Source: Lysobacter arseniciresistens ZS79 | Lineage (GTDB): Bacteria; Pseudomonadota; Gammaproteobacteria; Xanthomonadales; Xanthomonadaceae | Reading direction: 5' to 3' | Assembly (NCBI RefSeq): GCF_000768335.1 | Contig: NZ_AVPT01000001.1 | Location: 186,001 to 250,000, forward strand | Length of the DNA stretch: 64,000 nt | Part shown: positions 16,562-24,775 of the stretch, in pieces | Layout: each line of letters opens with the position of its first letter | Position numbering within the stretch: the stretch's first letter is position 1 | Position numbers and translations under genes: made by a program | Notes under the pieces: generated by a model | Told to the model about the DNA's origin: nothing | Database searches by the model: none | Seen by the model: only the letters and a program-made list of their open reading frames with translations

Positions 16562-17638
16562 CTACATCATCGCCAGCTCGGTGTTGCTCAGGGTCCGGTT
16601 GTACTGCTCGCGCAGGCGCACCTTGCGCTCCAGGTCGGCGATGATGTGGCCGCTGAAGTCGGTCCCGGTGAGCTCCTCGGCCATGTTGATGCCGCCGGGG
16701 GTGTCGACGTTGATCTCCATCATCTTGTCGCCAACGATGTCGAGCCCCGCCAGGTACATGCCGTCGCGCATCAGCTTGGGCGCGACGATCTCGGCCAGCC
16801 GCAGCGCGTCCTCGTCCGGCACCGCCATCTCCACCTTGCCGCCGGCGGTGATGTTGCTGCGCGCGTCGCCGCTGTCGTTGAAGCGGCGGAAGCACGCGTA
16901 CTGGCCGTCGACGCACAGCGGCCGGCCGTTGAGGGTCAGCAGGCGCAGGTCGCCGTCGGCCGCCTTGGGCAGGTACTCCTGCACGATCGCGTAGCCGTCG
17001 CGGGTCACCGCCTCGATCATCTGGTTGAGGTTGGCGCCGCTGTCGGGCGTCACCACGAACACGCTCTGCCCGCCCGAACCCTGCAGCGGCTTGATCACGC
17101 CGTAGCCGTCGTGCGCCTTGATGAACGCCTTGATCTCTTCCGCATCCAGGGTGATGCAGGTGACCGGCCGCACCTCCTCGGGGAAGTGCTGGAAATAGGT
17201 CTTGTTGGACGCGTCGGTCAGGTGGGTCGGGTCGTTGAGCACGATGACGTGCTTGAGCGCCGCCAGCTGGGCGAACAGCAGCCCGCTGTTGGGCGCCCAC
17301 GGCCGGTCGACGACCTCCTCGGCCGGGTCGCTGCGCAGCATCAGCACGTCGAGGTCCTCGACCGAGATGCGGTGGCGCTCGCAGTCGGGCCCCTGCAGGT
17401 CGGCCAGCAGCGCGTCGTCGTCGGCGTAATGCGACTCGCGCGGTACGTGGGCGTGGGCGCGCACGGTGCCGTTGGCGTCGTAGATGAAGTCGCCCAGGCC
17501 GATCAGCGCGACCTCGTGGCCGCGGTTCACCGCCGTGCGCGCGAGCCGGATGGTGGTGTAGTTGTTCTTCTCGGTCGCCATCTCGTTGATGACGAAGCCG
17601 AGTTTGATCGGGCCACGCGTGGCGGGTGCTGCGTTCAT
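16562..17638 (-). CDS. Glutathione synthetase-like ATP-grasp ligase
   Basis: A 358-residue protein of the GshB-like ATP-grasp class. The N-domain starts KLGFVINEMATEKNNYTT; the ATP-grasp core has YGVIKPLQGSGGQSVFVV (ATP-binding loop), RLLTLNGRPL and the Mg-binding GLDIVGDKMMEINVDTPGG. The reaction should be ATP-dependent peptide-bond formation between a carboxylate and an amine. Because it is encoded with a QEGLA metallopeptidase and an N-formylglutamate amidohydrolase-like protein, it is probably not the housekeeping glutathione synthetase but a ligase for a special peptide or tag (inference). Its ATG overlaps the stop of the metallopeptidase gene (ATGA). Confidence 0.85.
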   Translation of the reverse strand: MNAAPATRGPIKLGFVINEMATEKNNYTTIRLARTAVNRGHEVALIGLGDFIYDANGTVRAHAHVPRESHYADDDALLADLQGPDCERHRISVEDLDVLMLRSDPAEEVVDRPWAPNSGLLFAQLAALKHVIVLNDPTHLTDASNKTYFQHFPEEVRPVTCITLDAEEIKAFIKAHDGYGVIKPLQGSGGQSVFVVTPDSGANLNQMIEAVTRDGYAIVQEYLPKAADGDLRLLTLNGRPLCVDGQYACFRRFNDSGDARSNITAGGKVEMAVPDEDALRLAEIVAPKLMRDGMYLAGLDIVGDKMMEINVDTPGGINMAEELTGTDFSGHIIADLERKVRLREQYNRTLSNTELAMM

Positions 17639-18870
17639 GCGGTTTCCTCTGGTGCGGGCGCGCGGGCCACGTTGTCGGGTTCGGTGTGGAACAGGCGCTC
17701 CACCGGGGTCTGGCGACAGCGGGCCAGCCGTTCGGCGGCGTCGGGCGCGGAGCAGTAGCGCGGCAGCAGGTCCGGGGCGACCGCCCAGCCCTCCTCCACC
17801 AGCTGGTCGAGCACGACGCGGTGCGACAGCGCGAACTTGCCGGTGAACAACGGTTCGAACTCGCCACCGCCGGCGAGATACTCGACCAGGTCGCGCAGGC
17901 CGCTGAGGTAGACCGCGTCCTTGGTCAGCCCGCCGCCGCGACGGGCACGCACGGCCACGTCGAAGGCGTCATCGGTCGGGATGCCGTGGGTGTTGTGCAG
18001 CAGGTCGAAGATGGCCGGCACCTCCTCGCGGTGGATCGCCATCTCGGTGGCGACCACGCGCGCAGCCAGCACCCGCAGCCGCTCGCCGGGCAGGTAGCCG
18101 GCGAGGAACTCGCCCAGCACACCCAGGCCCTCCTGCAGCGGGTCGTAGTGCGCCAGCCCCACGCGGAGCTGCTGCAGCGACTGCCGGCTGCCGTTGTGGC
18201 GGGTGACCAGGTGGGTGCCGATCTCGTGCTGGATCAGCGGTTGCACGCGCGCCCGCGGCAGGCGCACGTCGCCGTCGATGTAGAAGCGCCCGTGCGAGAC
18301 CATCATCAGCGAGTTGAGGTCGGCATCGACCACCACTTCGGCGGTGAAATCCGGCGAACGCTCGCGGTACCAGTCCAGCTCGTCCTCGACCGCTTCGAGC
18401 ACCTCGTCGATGCCGGCCTCGGCCTCCAGCGGCACGCTCGGCCCGACGGTGCCGAGGATGCGGTTGGCCAGTTCCAGCAGGCGCGGTTCGACGCCACCGA
18501 ACAGGTCGAGGCTGGCGTTGATGAAGCCGTCGGTGTCGCGCAGGCGGACCAGTTCGATCTGCCGGTCCAGCTCGCGCTGCTTTTCCGCCAGCAGGCCCGA
18601 CAGCAGCGGCGATTCGATGTCCTCGACCGGCAACGCCAGCAGGCGCTCGCGCACCGCGTGCAGGTCGGTGTCCAGGTCGATGTAGCGCAGCGGCGGTATC
18701 CGCGTGCGCCCGCTCTCCTCGAACCCCACCCACAGGGCGTCGTTGTGGATCGGCGACAGCGCCAGCAGCCAGTCGACCTCGCCGTCCATGCGGGCCAGTT
18801 CGGCGTCCACCCGGGCCGCCACCGGCGGCAGTGCGCGCGCGGAACCGGCAGCAGCGGCGCTCACCGGCAT
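17635..18870 (-). CDS. QEGLA-motif metallopeptidase-like protein (DUF1704)
   Basis: A 411-residue protein of the family annotated 'flavohemoglobin expression-modulating QEGLA motif protein'. It shows QHEIGTHLVTR (a zinc HExxxH-type motif) and DPLQEGLGVLGEFLAGYL, the defining motif, in the expected order. DUF1704 is the bacterial branch of the MATCAP/KIAA0895 metallocarboxypeptidases, whose animal members remove C-terminal residues from tubulin (family knowledge). A peptide- or amide-bond hydrolase activity is therefore likely. Start ATG 18870 overlaps the upstream amidohydrolase gene by 10 bp, and its stop overlaps the ligase start, so the three genes form one coupled operon. Confidence 0.88.
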   Translation of the reverse strand: MPVSAAAAGSARALPPVAARVDAELARMDGEVDWLLALSPIHNDALWVGFEESGRTRIPPLRYIDLDTDLHAVRERLLALPVEDIESPLLSGLLAEKQRELDRQIELVRLRDTDGFINASLDLFGGVEPRLLELANRILGTVGPSVPLEAEAGIDEVLEAVEDELDWYRERSPDFTAEVVVDADLNSLMMVSHGRFYIDGDVRLPRARVQPLIQHEIGTHLVTRHNGSRQSLQQLRVGLAHYDPLQEGLGVLGEFLAGYLPGERLRVLAARVVATEMAIHREEVPAIFDLLHNTHGIPTDDAFDVAVRARRGGGLTKDAVYLSGLRDLVEYLAGGGEFEPLFTGKFALSHRVVLDQLVEEGWAVAPDLLPRYCSAPDAAERLARCRQTPVERLFHTEPDNVARAPAPEETA

Positions 18871-19709
18871 GCCAGGAACTCCCCGCGCACCGCGTCGACC
18901 GCATCCCGCAAGCCGTTGCGGAACTGCTCGATCACCGCGATGTCGGCCTGCGCGGTCCACTCGTCCATGTAGACCTTCTTGTATTCCAGCGAGATCGTGC
19001 AGACGCGCTCGCCGTAGGTCGCGTACAGCCACTCGGGGAAGTGCCCGCCGCCGACGTAGCGCACGTTCTCGCGGACATCGGGGCGACGCCCGGCGACCTC
19101 GTGGCTGCGCAGCGCTTCGGCGAAGCGGTCGGCCACGCGGCCCCAGCGGCGCGGGTCCAGCGTGGTCACCCCAAGGTCGATGTCGGGGTTGCGATGCGGT
19201 TCGGCCGCCGCGGCGTCGGCGCCGTCGCGGCGGTGGTTGTAGCTGTGGATGTCGAGCACCAGCACGCAGCCCCACTGCGCGAGCAGTTCGTCCACCAGTG
19301 CGCGGACCATTGAATAGAAGCGGTCGTGGGTGGCGAGCGAGCGTTCGAGCTCGGCGGGCGGCAGGTCGCCCTTCCAGACCCGCAGGCCCCACGTGTCGGC
19401 CGGGTCGGTCGACAGCGCCTTGGCGCGCGGACGGTTCAGGTCGACCTCGAAGCGCGAGGTGCGCACCACCAGCCGGACATCGCCGACCGCGGCGAGCATT
19501 CCGGTCAGCGGGTCCTCGTCGCGACGGCGCTGCTCTTCGGTGAACGCGAGGTAGGGCCGCAGCGAATCGCGCATCGCGTGGCCGTCGTGGATGGCGGTGG
19601 CGACGACGGGGCCGTCGCCGAGCACGACGTCCCAGTCGTCGGAGGGTTGCTCAAGGACGAGTTGTTCGTCGCGCGAGAAGTGCGGTGTCGCGTCGTTGTG
19701 GCTCTCCAT
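18861..19709 (-). CDS. N-formylglutamate amidohydrolase-like protein
   Basis: A 282-residue protein. Signature elements are VVATAIHDGHAMRD near the N-terminus, FEVDLNRPRAKAL (the R/D motif near residue 90) and VLVLDIHSYNHRRDG with metal-binding D-x-H-S-Y-N. These define the FGase fold (COG3741), zinc hydrolases that in histidine degradation split N-formylglutamate. No hut genes are nearby, and the operon instead holds an ATP-grasp ligase and a QEGLA metallopeptidase, so the substrate is probably a different gamma-glutamyl or acyl-peptide. ATG 19709 is preceded by GGGAGC. Confidence 0.85.
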   Translation of the reverse strand: MESHNDATPHFSRDEQLVLEQPSDDWDVVLGDGPVVATAIHDGHAMRDSLRPYLAFTEEQRRRDEDPLTGMLAAVGDVRLVVRTSRFEVDLNRPRAKALSTDPADTWGLRVWKGDLPPAELERSLATHDRFYSMVRALVDELLAQWGCVLVLDIHSYNHRRDGADAAAAEPHRNPDIDLGVTTLDPRRWGRVADRFAEALRSHEVAGRRPDVRENVRYVGGGHFPEWLYATYGERVCTISLEYKKVYMDEWTAQADIAVIEQFRNGLRDAVDAVRGEFLACR

Positions 19710-19760
19710 GCCGGCGATGCTCCCATCGCCCGCATGAGGCATCCGTGATGCGCGCGCCGG

Positions 19761-20351
19761 TCAGTCGCCGCCCAGCAGGTCCAGCGGGTCGCCCTTGGGT
19801 TCGTCCTGCCGCGCCTCGGGCAGGCGCTCGACGCGCTTGGCGCGGTAGCGGGCGATGGCCTCCCGCGCGATCTTCGTGCGCAGCTCGTCCGACAACAGGA
19901 ACTCGGGTCCGTAGACCTCCGCCATCAGCATCGCGATCGACTTGCCGACGGCCTGCTGCTGCTCGTCGGGCGGCACGTCGGCGGCCATCAACCGCAGCAT
20001 GGTCCGGCGCGCGACCTCCAGCCCGCTGGTGACGGTCAGCGCGTGCGCATCGGCATCGGTCGGGTCGCGCCGCAGCACCTGTTCGGCCGCGGCCAAGGCG
20101 TCGACGTGGCGGCCCTGCGCCTGGCGGATGCGGGCGATCTCCAGCCACGGTTCCTTGCTCGCCGGGTCCAGCGCCGCCGCCTGCTCGAACGCCGCCGCCG
20201 CAGCACTGTCCTGCCCTGCGGCCAGGTACACATGTGCGGCCGCCATCGACCCGGCGAAGTCGGGCGTTTCGGCCGGGCGCAGCGTGGCGCATGCCGACAA
20301 CGCGAACAGCGCGACGACGCAAACAGGGATGGCAAGGCGGCTCAACGGCAT
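19761..20351 (-). CDS. Lipoprotein with TPR-like helices
   Basis: A 196-residue precursor. The lipobox LSAC lies near residue 19 (after VVALFALSA). The mature part has a helical TPR-like pattern, AAHVYLAAGQDSAAAAAFEQ and PWLEIARIRQAQGRHVDALA, covering about residues 35-110, followed by a charged helix with VYGPEFLLSDELRTKIAREA. I do not recognise a named family. A scaffold role in the envelope is inferred from the TPR repeats. Start ATG 20351 has AAGGAG upstream. The gene lies on the same strand as, and 51 bp before, the N-formylglutamate amidohydrolase-like gene's neighbourhood, convergent with nothing. Confidence 0.7.
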   Translation of the reverse strand: MPLSRLAIPVCVVALFALSACATLRPAETPDFAGSMAAAHVYLAAGQDSAAAAAFEQAAALDPASKEPWLEIARIRQAQGRHVDALAAAEQVLRRDPTDADAHALTVTSGLEVARRTMLRLMAADVPPDEQQQAVGKSIAMLMAEVYGPEFLLSDELRTKIAREAIARYRAKRVERLPEARQDEPKGDPLDLLGGD

Positions 20352-20599
20352 CTCCTTCCGCGGGGCGAGCGCGAACGTAGCAGTAGTGGTGTAAACGGAA
20401 TGAACAGCGACGTGCGGCACCGTGAAGCCTGCGCCGACGAAAATGAACGCGGATTGTCACCCGAAACCGCCGTCCGGAACGGTGACCGGGGTTGCGGTGC
20501 CGCGCCACCGCTCCTAGGCTGGACCGGTGTCATGTCATCGCGCCGTGGGTTGACCGGCGCACCACCACTCCCCTTCCTTTACTGCCAGTGAGGTTTCCC

Positions 20600-21067
20600 A
20601 TGGAGATCGCCGATGGGCGTGTCGCCACCATCCATTACACCCTGACCAACGACGCCGGCGAGGTGATCGACAAGTCGGCCGCCGACGCGCCGCTGAGCTA
20701 CCTGCAGGGCGCCGGCAACATCATCCCGGGGCTGGAACAGGCGCTGGCCGGTCGCAAGGCCGGTGACAACCTGACCGCCGACGTCGCCCCCGAGCAGGGC
20801 TACGGCCCCCGCCACGACGGCCTGGTCCAGGTGGTGCCGCGCGGCGCGTTCGAGGGCGTGGAGTCGGTGCAGCCGGGCATGCAGTTCGAGGCGCGCACCG
20901 CGCAGGGCCCGCTGCTGGTCACCGTCACCAAGGTCGGCGCCGAGGAAGTCACGGTCGACGGCAACCATCCGCTGGCCGGCCAGAACCTGCATTTCGAGGT
21001 CGAGGTCGCCGGGGTGCGCGAGGCATCCGAGACCGAGTTGAACCAGGGCCACGTCGACGCCGCCTGA
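20600..21067 (+). CDS. slyD: SlyD-type FKBP peptidyl-prolyl isomerase
   Basis: A 155-residue cytosolic protein. The FKBP part (IHYTLTNDAGEVIDKS, then YLQGAGNIIPGLEQAL) is split by the insert-in-flap chaperone domain (LTADVAPEQGYG through DGNHPLAGQNLHFEVEV), the SlyD arrangement. The C-terminus is short and acidic (ELNQGHVDAA) and lacks the His-rich metal-binding tail of E. coli SlyD, so nickel handling is unlikely. It combines proline isomerase and holdase activity. Start ATG 20600 gives MEIADGRVATIHY, the family N-terminus. A strong terminator follows. Confidence 0.92.
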   Translation: MEIADGRVATIHYTLTNDAGEVIDKSAADAPLSYLQGAGNIIPGLEQALAGRKAGDNLTADVAPEQGYGPRHDGLVQVVPRGAFEGVESVQPGMQFEARTAQGPLLVTVTKVGAEEVTVDGNHPLAGQNLHFEVEVAGVREASETELNQGHVDAA

Positions 21068-21088
21068 GCGCCCGCCGACCTGCCACCG

Positions 21089-21117
21089 GAAAGCCCGCGG
21101 CCGCGGGCTTTCTTTTC
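21089..21117 (+). terminator. Intrinsic terminator after slyD
   Basis: GAAAGCCCGCGG directly abuts its reverse complement CCGCGGGCTTTC (21089-21112), followed by TTTTCC. It lies 21 bp after the slyD stop and also faces the convergent hemolysin III-family gene, so it may act in both directions. Confidence 0.85.
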
Positions 21118-21132
21118 CAACCGGTACCGAAC

Positions 21133-21783
21133 TCAAACCACCTGCGCCATCACCGAGATGTAGTGGCAGATACTGCCGGCGACGACGAACAGGTGCCACA
21201 CCGCGTGCGAGTACCGCAGCGCCGGCCGGTGGTAGAAGAACGTCCCCAGCGTGTAGCAGGCGCCGCCGGCCAGCAGCCAGCCGAGCGTCCAGCCATCCAG
21301 CGCATCCAGCAGCGGCCGGATCGCGACCAGCACCAGCCAGCCCATGGCGACGTACAGCAGCGTCGACAGCAAGCGGAAGCGGCCGGTGTAAAACAGCTTG
21401 AACACCACGCCCGCTAACGCCAGCGTCCAGATCCCCGCGAACAGCCCCCAGCCCCACGGTCCGCGCAGCCCGACCAGGGTGAACGGCGTGTACGTCCCCG
21501 CGATCAGCAGGTAGATCGCGCAGTGGTCCAGCACCTTCAGCCGGGCCTTGGCCACCGGGTTGTTGACCGCGTGGTACAGCGTGGACGCGAGGTACAGCAG
21601 CAGCAGGCAGACGCCGAACACGATCGCGCCGGCCAGCTGCCAGCCGTCGCCGAACAGCGCGGCCAGCGTGATCAGCACCGCACCGCCGGCCAGCGCGGCG
21701 GCGGCCCCGAGCCCGTGGGTCAGGACGTTGGCGAGCTCCTCGCCGAAGTCGGACTCGACGGCCTGGTCTGTACGGGTGCGCAT
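21133..21783 (-). CDS. Hemolysin III / PAQR family membrane protein
   Basis: A 216-residue protein with seven membrane helices. PAQR signatures are seen: ELANVLTHGLGAAAAL near the N-terminus, YLASTLYHAV, KVLDHCAIYLLIAGTYTPF (the D-H and Y-T-P-F core), and HAVWHLFVVAGSICHY near the C-terminus. The conserved H, D and paired H residues form the zinc/hydrolase-like site known in adiponectin receptors. Bacterial members (YqfA, HlyIII) are not reliably haemolytic; a role in membrane lipid homeostasis is more likely. Monocistronic. Confidence 0.9.
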   Translation of the reverse strand: MRTRTDQAVESDFGEELANVLTHGLGAAAALAGGAVLITLAALFGDGWQLAGAIVFGVCLLLLYLASTLYHAVNNPVAKARLKVLDHCAIYLLIAGTYTPFTLVGLRGPWGWGLFAGIWTLALAGVVFKLFYTGRFRLLSTLLYVAMGWLVLVAIRPLLDALDGWTLGWLLAGGACYTLGTFFYHRPALRYSHAVWHLFVVAGSICHYISVMAQVV

Positions 21784-21932
21784 GGTCCAATCCTACCGCC
21801 TCCGGGCCCCGGTTCCACCGGCGATGTGGCGGGCGGTGATGTTCATCGCAGGTTGGTCCGGCCCCGCGGTGCGTGCCCTAGACTGCATTGAACGTCGCCG
21901 GCCCCGCCCGGCCGCCCGCCGAGAGGACCCCG

Positions 21933-23024
21933 ATGCGCGCCAGACTGCTCCCGCCCCTGCTGCTGTGCGTGGTGCTGAGCGCGTGCAATCCGGCCCCTCC
22001 GGTGGAGCAGCCGGTCATCATCGAGACCACCAGCGGCGACGGCGAGACCAACTACGGCGCGGTGTCGGTGGACGAGCCGCCCGTGCCCGAGCCGCCGGCC
22101 GACCTCGCCAGCACCACCGATTGGCCGGCCGAGCAGCTGACCTCGGGCGAAGCGAAGATCAGCTGCGAGGTCGACTACGAAACCGCCGGCGACGGCCTGC
22201 CACTGGCCGACCTGGGCTTCGAGCCGGTGGCCGACGCGATGGCGCCCTGCCAGGACACCGGCGTGCTGCGGCTGAGCTACGCCGGCAAGATCGCGCCGGA
22301 CTTCAGTGCGCTGGTCGAGCGCGTCGGGGTGATGGCCGACCGCATGGGACTGGAGGACCGCATCCTCGACATCGACTCCAGCGGCGGCCAGGTGGAGGCC
22401 GCGATCCGCGCCGGCGACATCATCGCCGAGGATGGCTGGACCATCTGGGTACGCGAGGACGCGGTCTGCCACAGCTCCTGCGTGCTGGTGCTGGCCGGCG
22501 GCGACAACCGGTTGATCTCGGGCAAGGTCGGCGTGCACCGCATCATCCGGCTGCAGTCCGAGGCGACCTCCCGCGCCGAGCTGAGCCAGGAGCTGCAGGA
22601 CGTGCACTCCAACATCGAGCAGTACCTCGCCCGCAACGGCGGCGCGGTGGCGCTGGCCGACATGATGATGACCGTGCCCAACCGCAGCCTGCGTCTGCTG
22701 ACGACCAACGAGCTGGAGGAATTCGGCATCGTCGGCATCAACGCCGCGCAGGACGATCTCGATCGCATCCGGTTGGCGCGCAAGTGCGGCGAGGACTTCG
22801 TGCGCCGGCGCGACGATTTCTTCCGCAGCTTCGACCGCAAGTGCGCGACGCCGGGCGAGGACGTCGAGGCGATGAACAGTTGCGGCCTCGAACTGCGCGA
22901 GCGCTTCGGCTTCCCCGACGGCAAGTGCCGGGTCGACAGCCCGTTCTCGGAGTTCGACCAGGCCATTCATGCTTCGACCGGCGCGGCCGACGAGGCGATG
23001 ACGGAAGCCACGCCGGCCGGTTGA
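21933..23024 (+). CDS. Periplasmic lipoprotein with ClpP-like fold (COG3904-like)
   Basis: A 363-residue precursor. The lipobox VLSAC is at residues 12-16. The middle part contains ILDIDSSGGQVEAAIRAGDI, then VCHSSCVLVLAGGDNRLI and GVHRI, a layout like the ClpP/SppA crotonase fold with a possible serine in CHSSC and histidine in GVHR. COG3904-type proteins are predicted periplasmic proteins of unknown activity. The remainder has several cysteines (CGEDF, DRKCA, NSCGLE, GKCRV) likely in disulfides. Start ATG 21933 is preceded by GAGAGGA. It may be a signal-peptide-peptidase-like protease, but that needs the active site confirmed. Confidence 0.65.
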   Translation: MRARLLPPLLLCVVLSACNPAPPVEQPVIIETTSGDGETNYGAVSVDEPPVPEPPADLASTTDWPAEQLTSGEAKISCEVDYETAGDGLPLADLGFEPVADAMAPCQDTGVLRLSYAGKIAPDFSALVERVGVMADRMGLEDRILDIDSSGGQVEAAIRAGDIIAEDGWTIWVREDAVCHSSCVLVLAGGDNRLISGKVGVHRIIRLQSEATSRAELSQELQDVHSNIEQYLARNGGAVALADMMMTVPNRSLRLLTTNELEEFGIVGINAAQDDLDRIRLARKCGEDFVRRRDDFFRSFDRKCATPGEDVEAMNSCGLELRERFGFPDGKCRVDSPFSEFDQAIHASTGAADEAMTEATPAG

Positions 23025-23107
23025 CGGTGCGGTAACGCGGGCCGGCTGTCACCCCGCGTGGACGCGGCCCCGGCGAACATCGCCCCACCCCCACGAGGAG
23101 CCGCGAG

Positions 23108-23365
23108 ATGACCCACCCCATCAAAAAGACCGCAATCCTGGCGTTCGCGCTGGCGTCCACCTTTGCACTGGCCGCGTGCGACGTCGACCAGACCCAGGAA
23201 GGCGAGCTGCCGGACGTCGATGTCGAAGTGCAGGACGGCCAGATCCCCAAGTACGACGTCGACGCGCCCGATGTCGATGTCGACACCGAGGAAGTCACCG
23301 TGCCGGTGCCGGACGTGGACGTCGAGCCGGCCGACGAGGACGAGAACGACGACCCGAACACCTGA
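23108..23365 (+). CDS. Small acidic lipoprotein with Asp-Val repeats
   Basis: An 85-residue precursor. A signal with lipobox LAAC ends at cysteine 24; the mature 62 residues are strikingly acidic with alternating DVD/VDVE blocks (LPDVDVEVQ, APDVDVDTEE, VPDVDVEP) and end EDENDDPNT. There are almost no basic residues. No family is recognised; such a tail could bind divalent cations such as Ca2+ or act as an extended spacer. It lies 83 bp downstream of the ClpP-like lipoprotein and has its own ribosome site and terminator. Confidence 0.7.
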   Translation: MTHPIKKTAILAFALASTFALAACDVDQTQEGELPDVDVEVQDGQIPKYDVDAPDVDVDTEEVTVPVPDVDVEPADEDENDDPNT

Positions 23366-23386
23366 TCGGTCGTCGCGTTCAAAGTG

Positions 23387-23415
23387 GAAGGGCAGCCCGG
23401 GTGGCTGCCCTTTTT
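23387..23415 (+). terminator. Intrinsic terminator after the acidic lipoprotein gene
   Basis: GGGCAGCC (23390-23397) and GGCTGCCC (23403-23410) form an 8-bp stem with a 5-nt loop, followed by TTTTT. It sits between convergent genes. Confidence 0.9.
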
Positions 23416-23434
23416 CATTTCACGGGAGCGAACC

Positions 23435-24607
23435 TCAGTCCAGCCTGACGATGCCGCGGCCCGCGCGCTTGGCGGCGTACATCCGGGCGTCGGCCTGCTC
23501 CAGCAGTTGCGCGATTGTGTCGCCGGCGCGGTACTCGGCGACACCGGCCGAGAACGAGAGCGCTTCGTCGGCCATATACGGCAGGTGGCGCACCTTCCCG
23601 AGCATGCGCTGCACGCTCGCCAGCGCCTGGTCGGCCGCAGTGCCGGGCATCAGCAGCAGGAACTCCTCGCCGCCCCAGCGCCCCATCACGTCCTGCCCGC
23701 GCAGGCCGGCAACCGCGGTCAACGCGAACGAGCGCAGTACCGCATCGCCGGCGGCATGGCCGTGGCAGTCGTTGATGCGCTTGAAGTGGTCGAGGTCGAT
23801 GAGGGCAACGCTGAACACCTGCGGGCTGCGCTCGTGGCGTGCATGCTCACGGTCCAGCAGCTCCTGCATGTGGCGGCGGTTGGGCAGACCGGTCAGCTCG
23901 TCGCGCGTGGCCAGGCGCTGCACCTCGCCCAGTGCCTGCTTCAGCGCGCGGCGCTCCAGCCGCAACTTGCCCCGCAATGACGACAGGCGCGCGGCAACCA
24001 GCGACGTCGCGGGCAGAAGTACCGTGGTCATGCCGAGATTGAACAGGTCGATCCGCAGCCCTTCGACTTGGGGCCGCCCCGAGTCGGCACCGACTGCCCC
24101 GTTGCGGATGACAATCGCCGCCACCAGCGCCAGCAGCGCGAACCCGGTCACCGCCATGATCCGCCGCCAGCCCAGCGAGAAGGCGCCATAGACGAGGGTG
24201 AGCAGCAGCGCGAGCAGCACCGCGGTGCGGAACGGGCCGGCCAGCACGTAGGCCCAGCAGACCGCGACGACGCCCATCACGATCTGCACGGTGGTCAACC
24301 CCGCGTCCTGGAACCGCGCGCTCCAGCCCGTACGCAACGCGATGTAGACGGCGACGAGATTCGACGCGACGAACACGCACCAGGCCAACGCCGGGCCCCC
24401 GACGCTGACCCAGTCGCCATGCACGGCGAGGCCGAACACCAGCCCGCAGCCGGCGTAGACGATCACCGTGATCAGCCACTGCGTGACCCGGATCCGCAAG
24501 CGGTTATCGGCGCCGAGCACCGCGTCCGCCAGGTGGCGGACACGCCGCTGCGCGCGCGCCCGGAATCGGGCACCCGGCAGGGTGGCAACGCGGGCTTCGT
24601 GGTCCAA
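23435..24607 (-). CDS. Membrane diguanylate cyclase (GGDEF)
   Basis: A 390-residue protein. Six or so membrane helices occupy residues 43-220 with no recognised sensor domain. A short coiled region (RGKLRLERRALKQALGEVQ) leads to a GGDEF domain starting DELTGLPNRR. The active site reads GGEEF, near residue 311, and is preceded by RGQD five residues upstream, the inhibitory I-site, so both c-di-GMP synthesis and product inhibition should work. The start codon is TTG at 24607 with a poor ribosome site; GTG at 24520 is an alternative that keeps all helices. Convergent with the acidic lipoprotein gene. Confidence 0.9.
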   Translation of the reverse strand: MDHEARVATLPGARFRARAQRRVRHLADAVLGADNRLRIRVTQWLITVIVYAGCGLVFGLAVHGDWVSVGGPALAWCVFVASNLVAVYIALRTGWSARFQDAGLTTVQIVMGVVAVCWAYVLAGPFRTAVLLALLLTLVYGAFSLGWRRIMAVTGFALLALVAAIVIRNGAVGADSGRPQVEGLRIDLFNLGMTTVLLPATSLVAARLSSLRGKLRLERRALKQALGEVQRLATRDELTGLPNRRHMQELLDREHARHERSPQVFSVALIDLDHFKRINDCHGHAAGDAVLRSFALTAVAGLRGQDVMGRWGGEEFLLLMPGTAADQALASVQRMLGKVRHLPYMADEALSFSAGVAEYRAGDTIAQLLEQADARMYAAKRAGRGIVRLD

Positions 24608-24775
24608 GAGGATGGATTTCCGGGAGTGGTCGTCTCGGATATCGGCCGGCGCGCGGAGAACTTCAGAAGTCGCCGGCCCGCCGGTCCGGCCACGCTGCGG
24701 ACGCCGCTGCCGGCTTCACGCACGCTCGCCGGCGGCGCTGCTAGCGTCGACCCGTCAGACCGAGGAGAACGCGCC

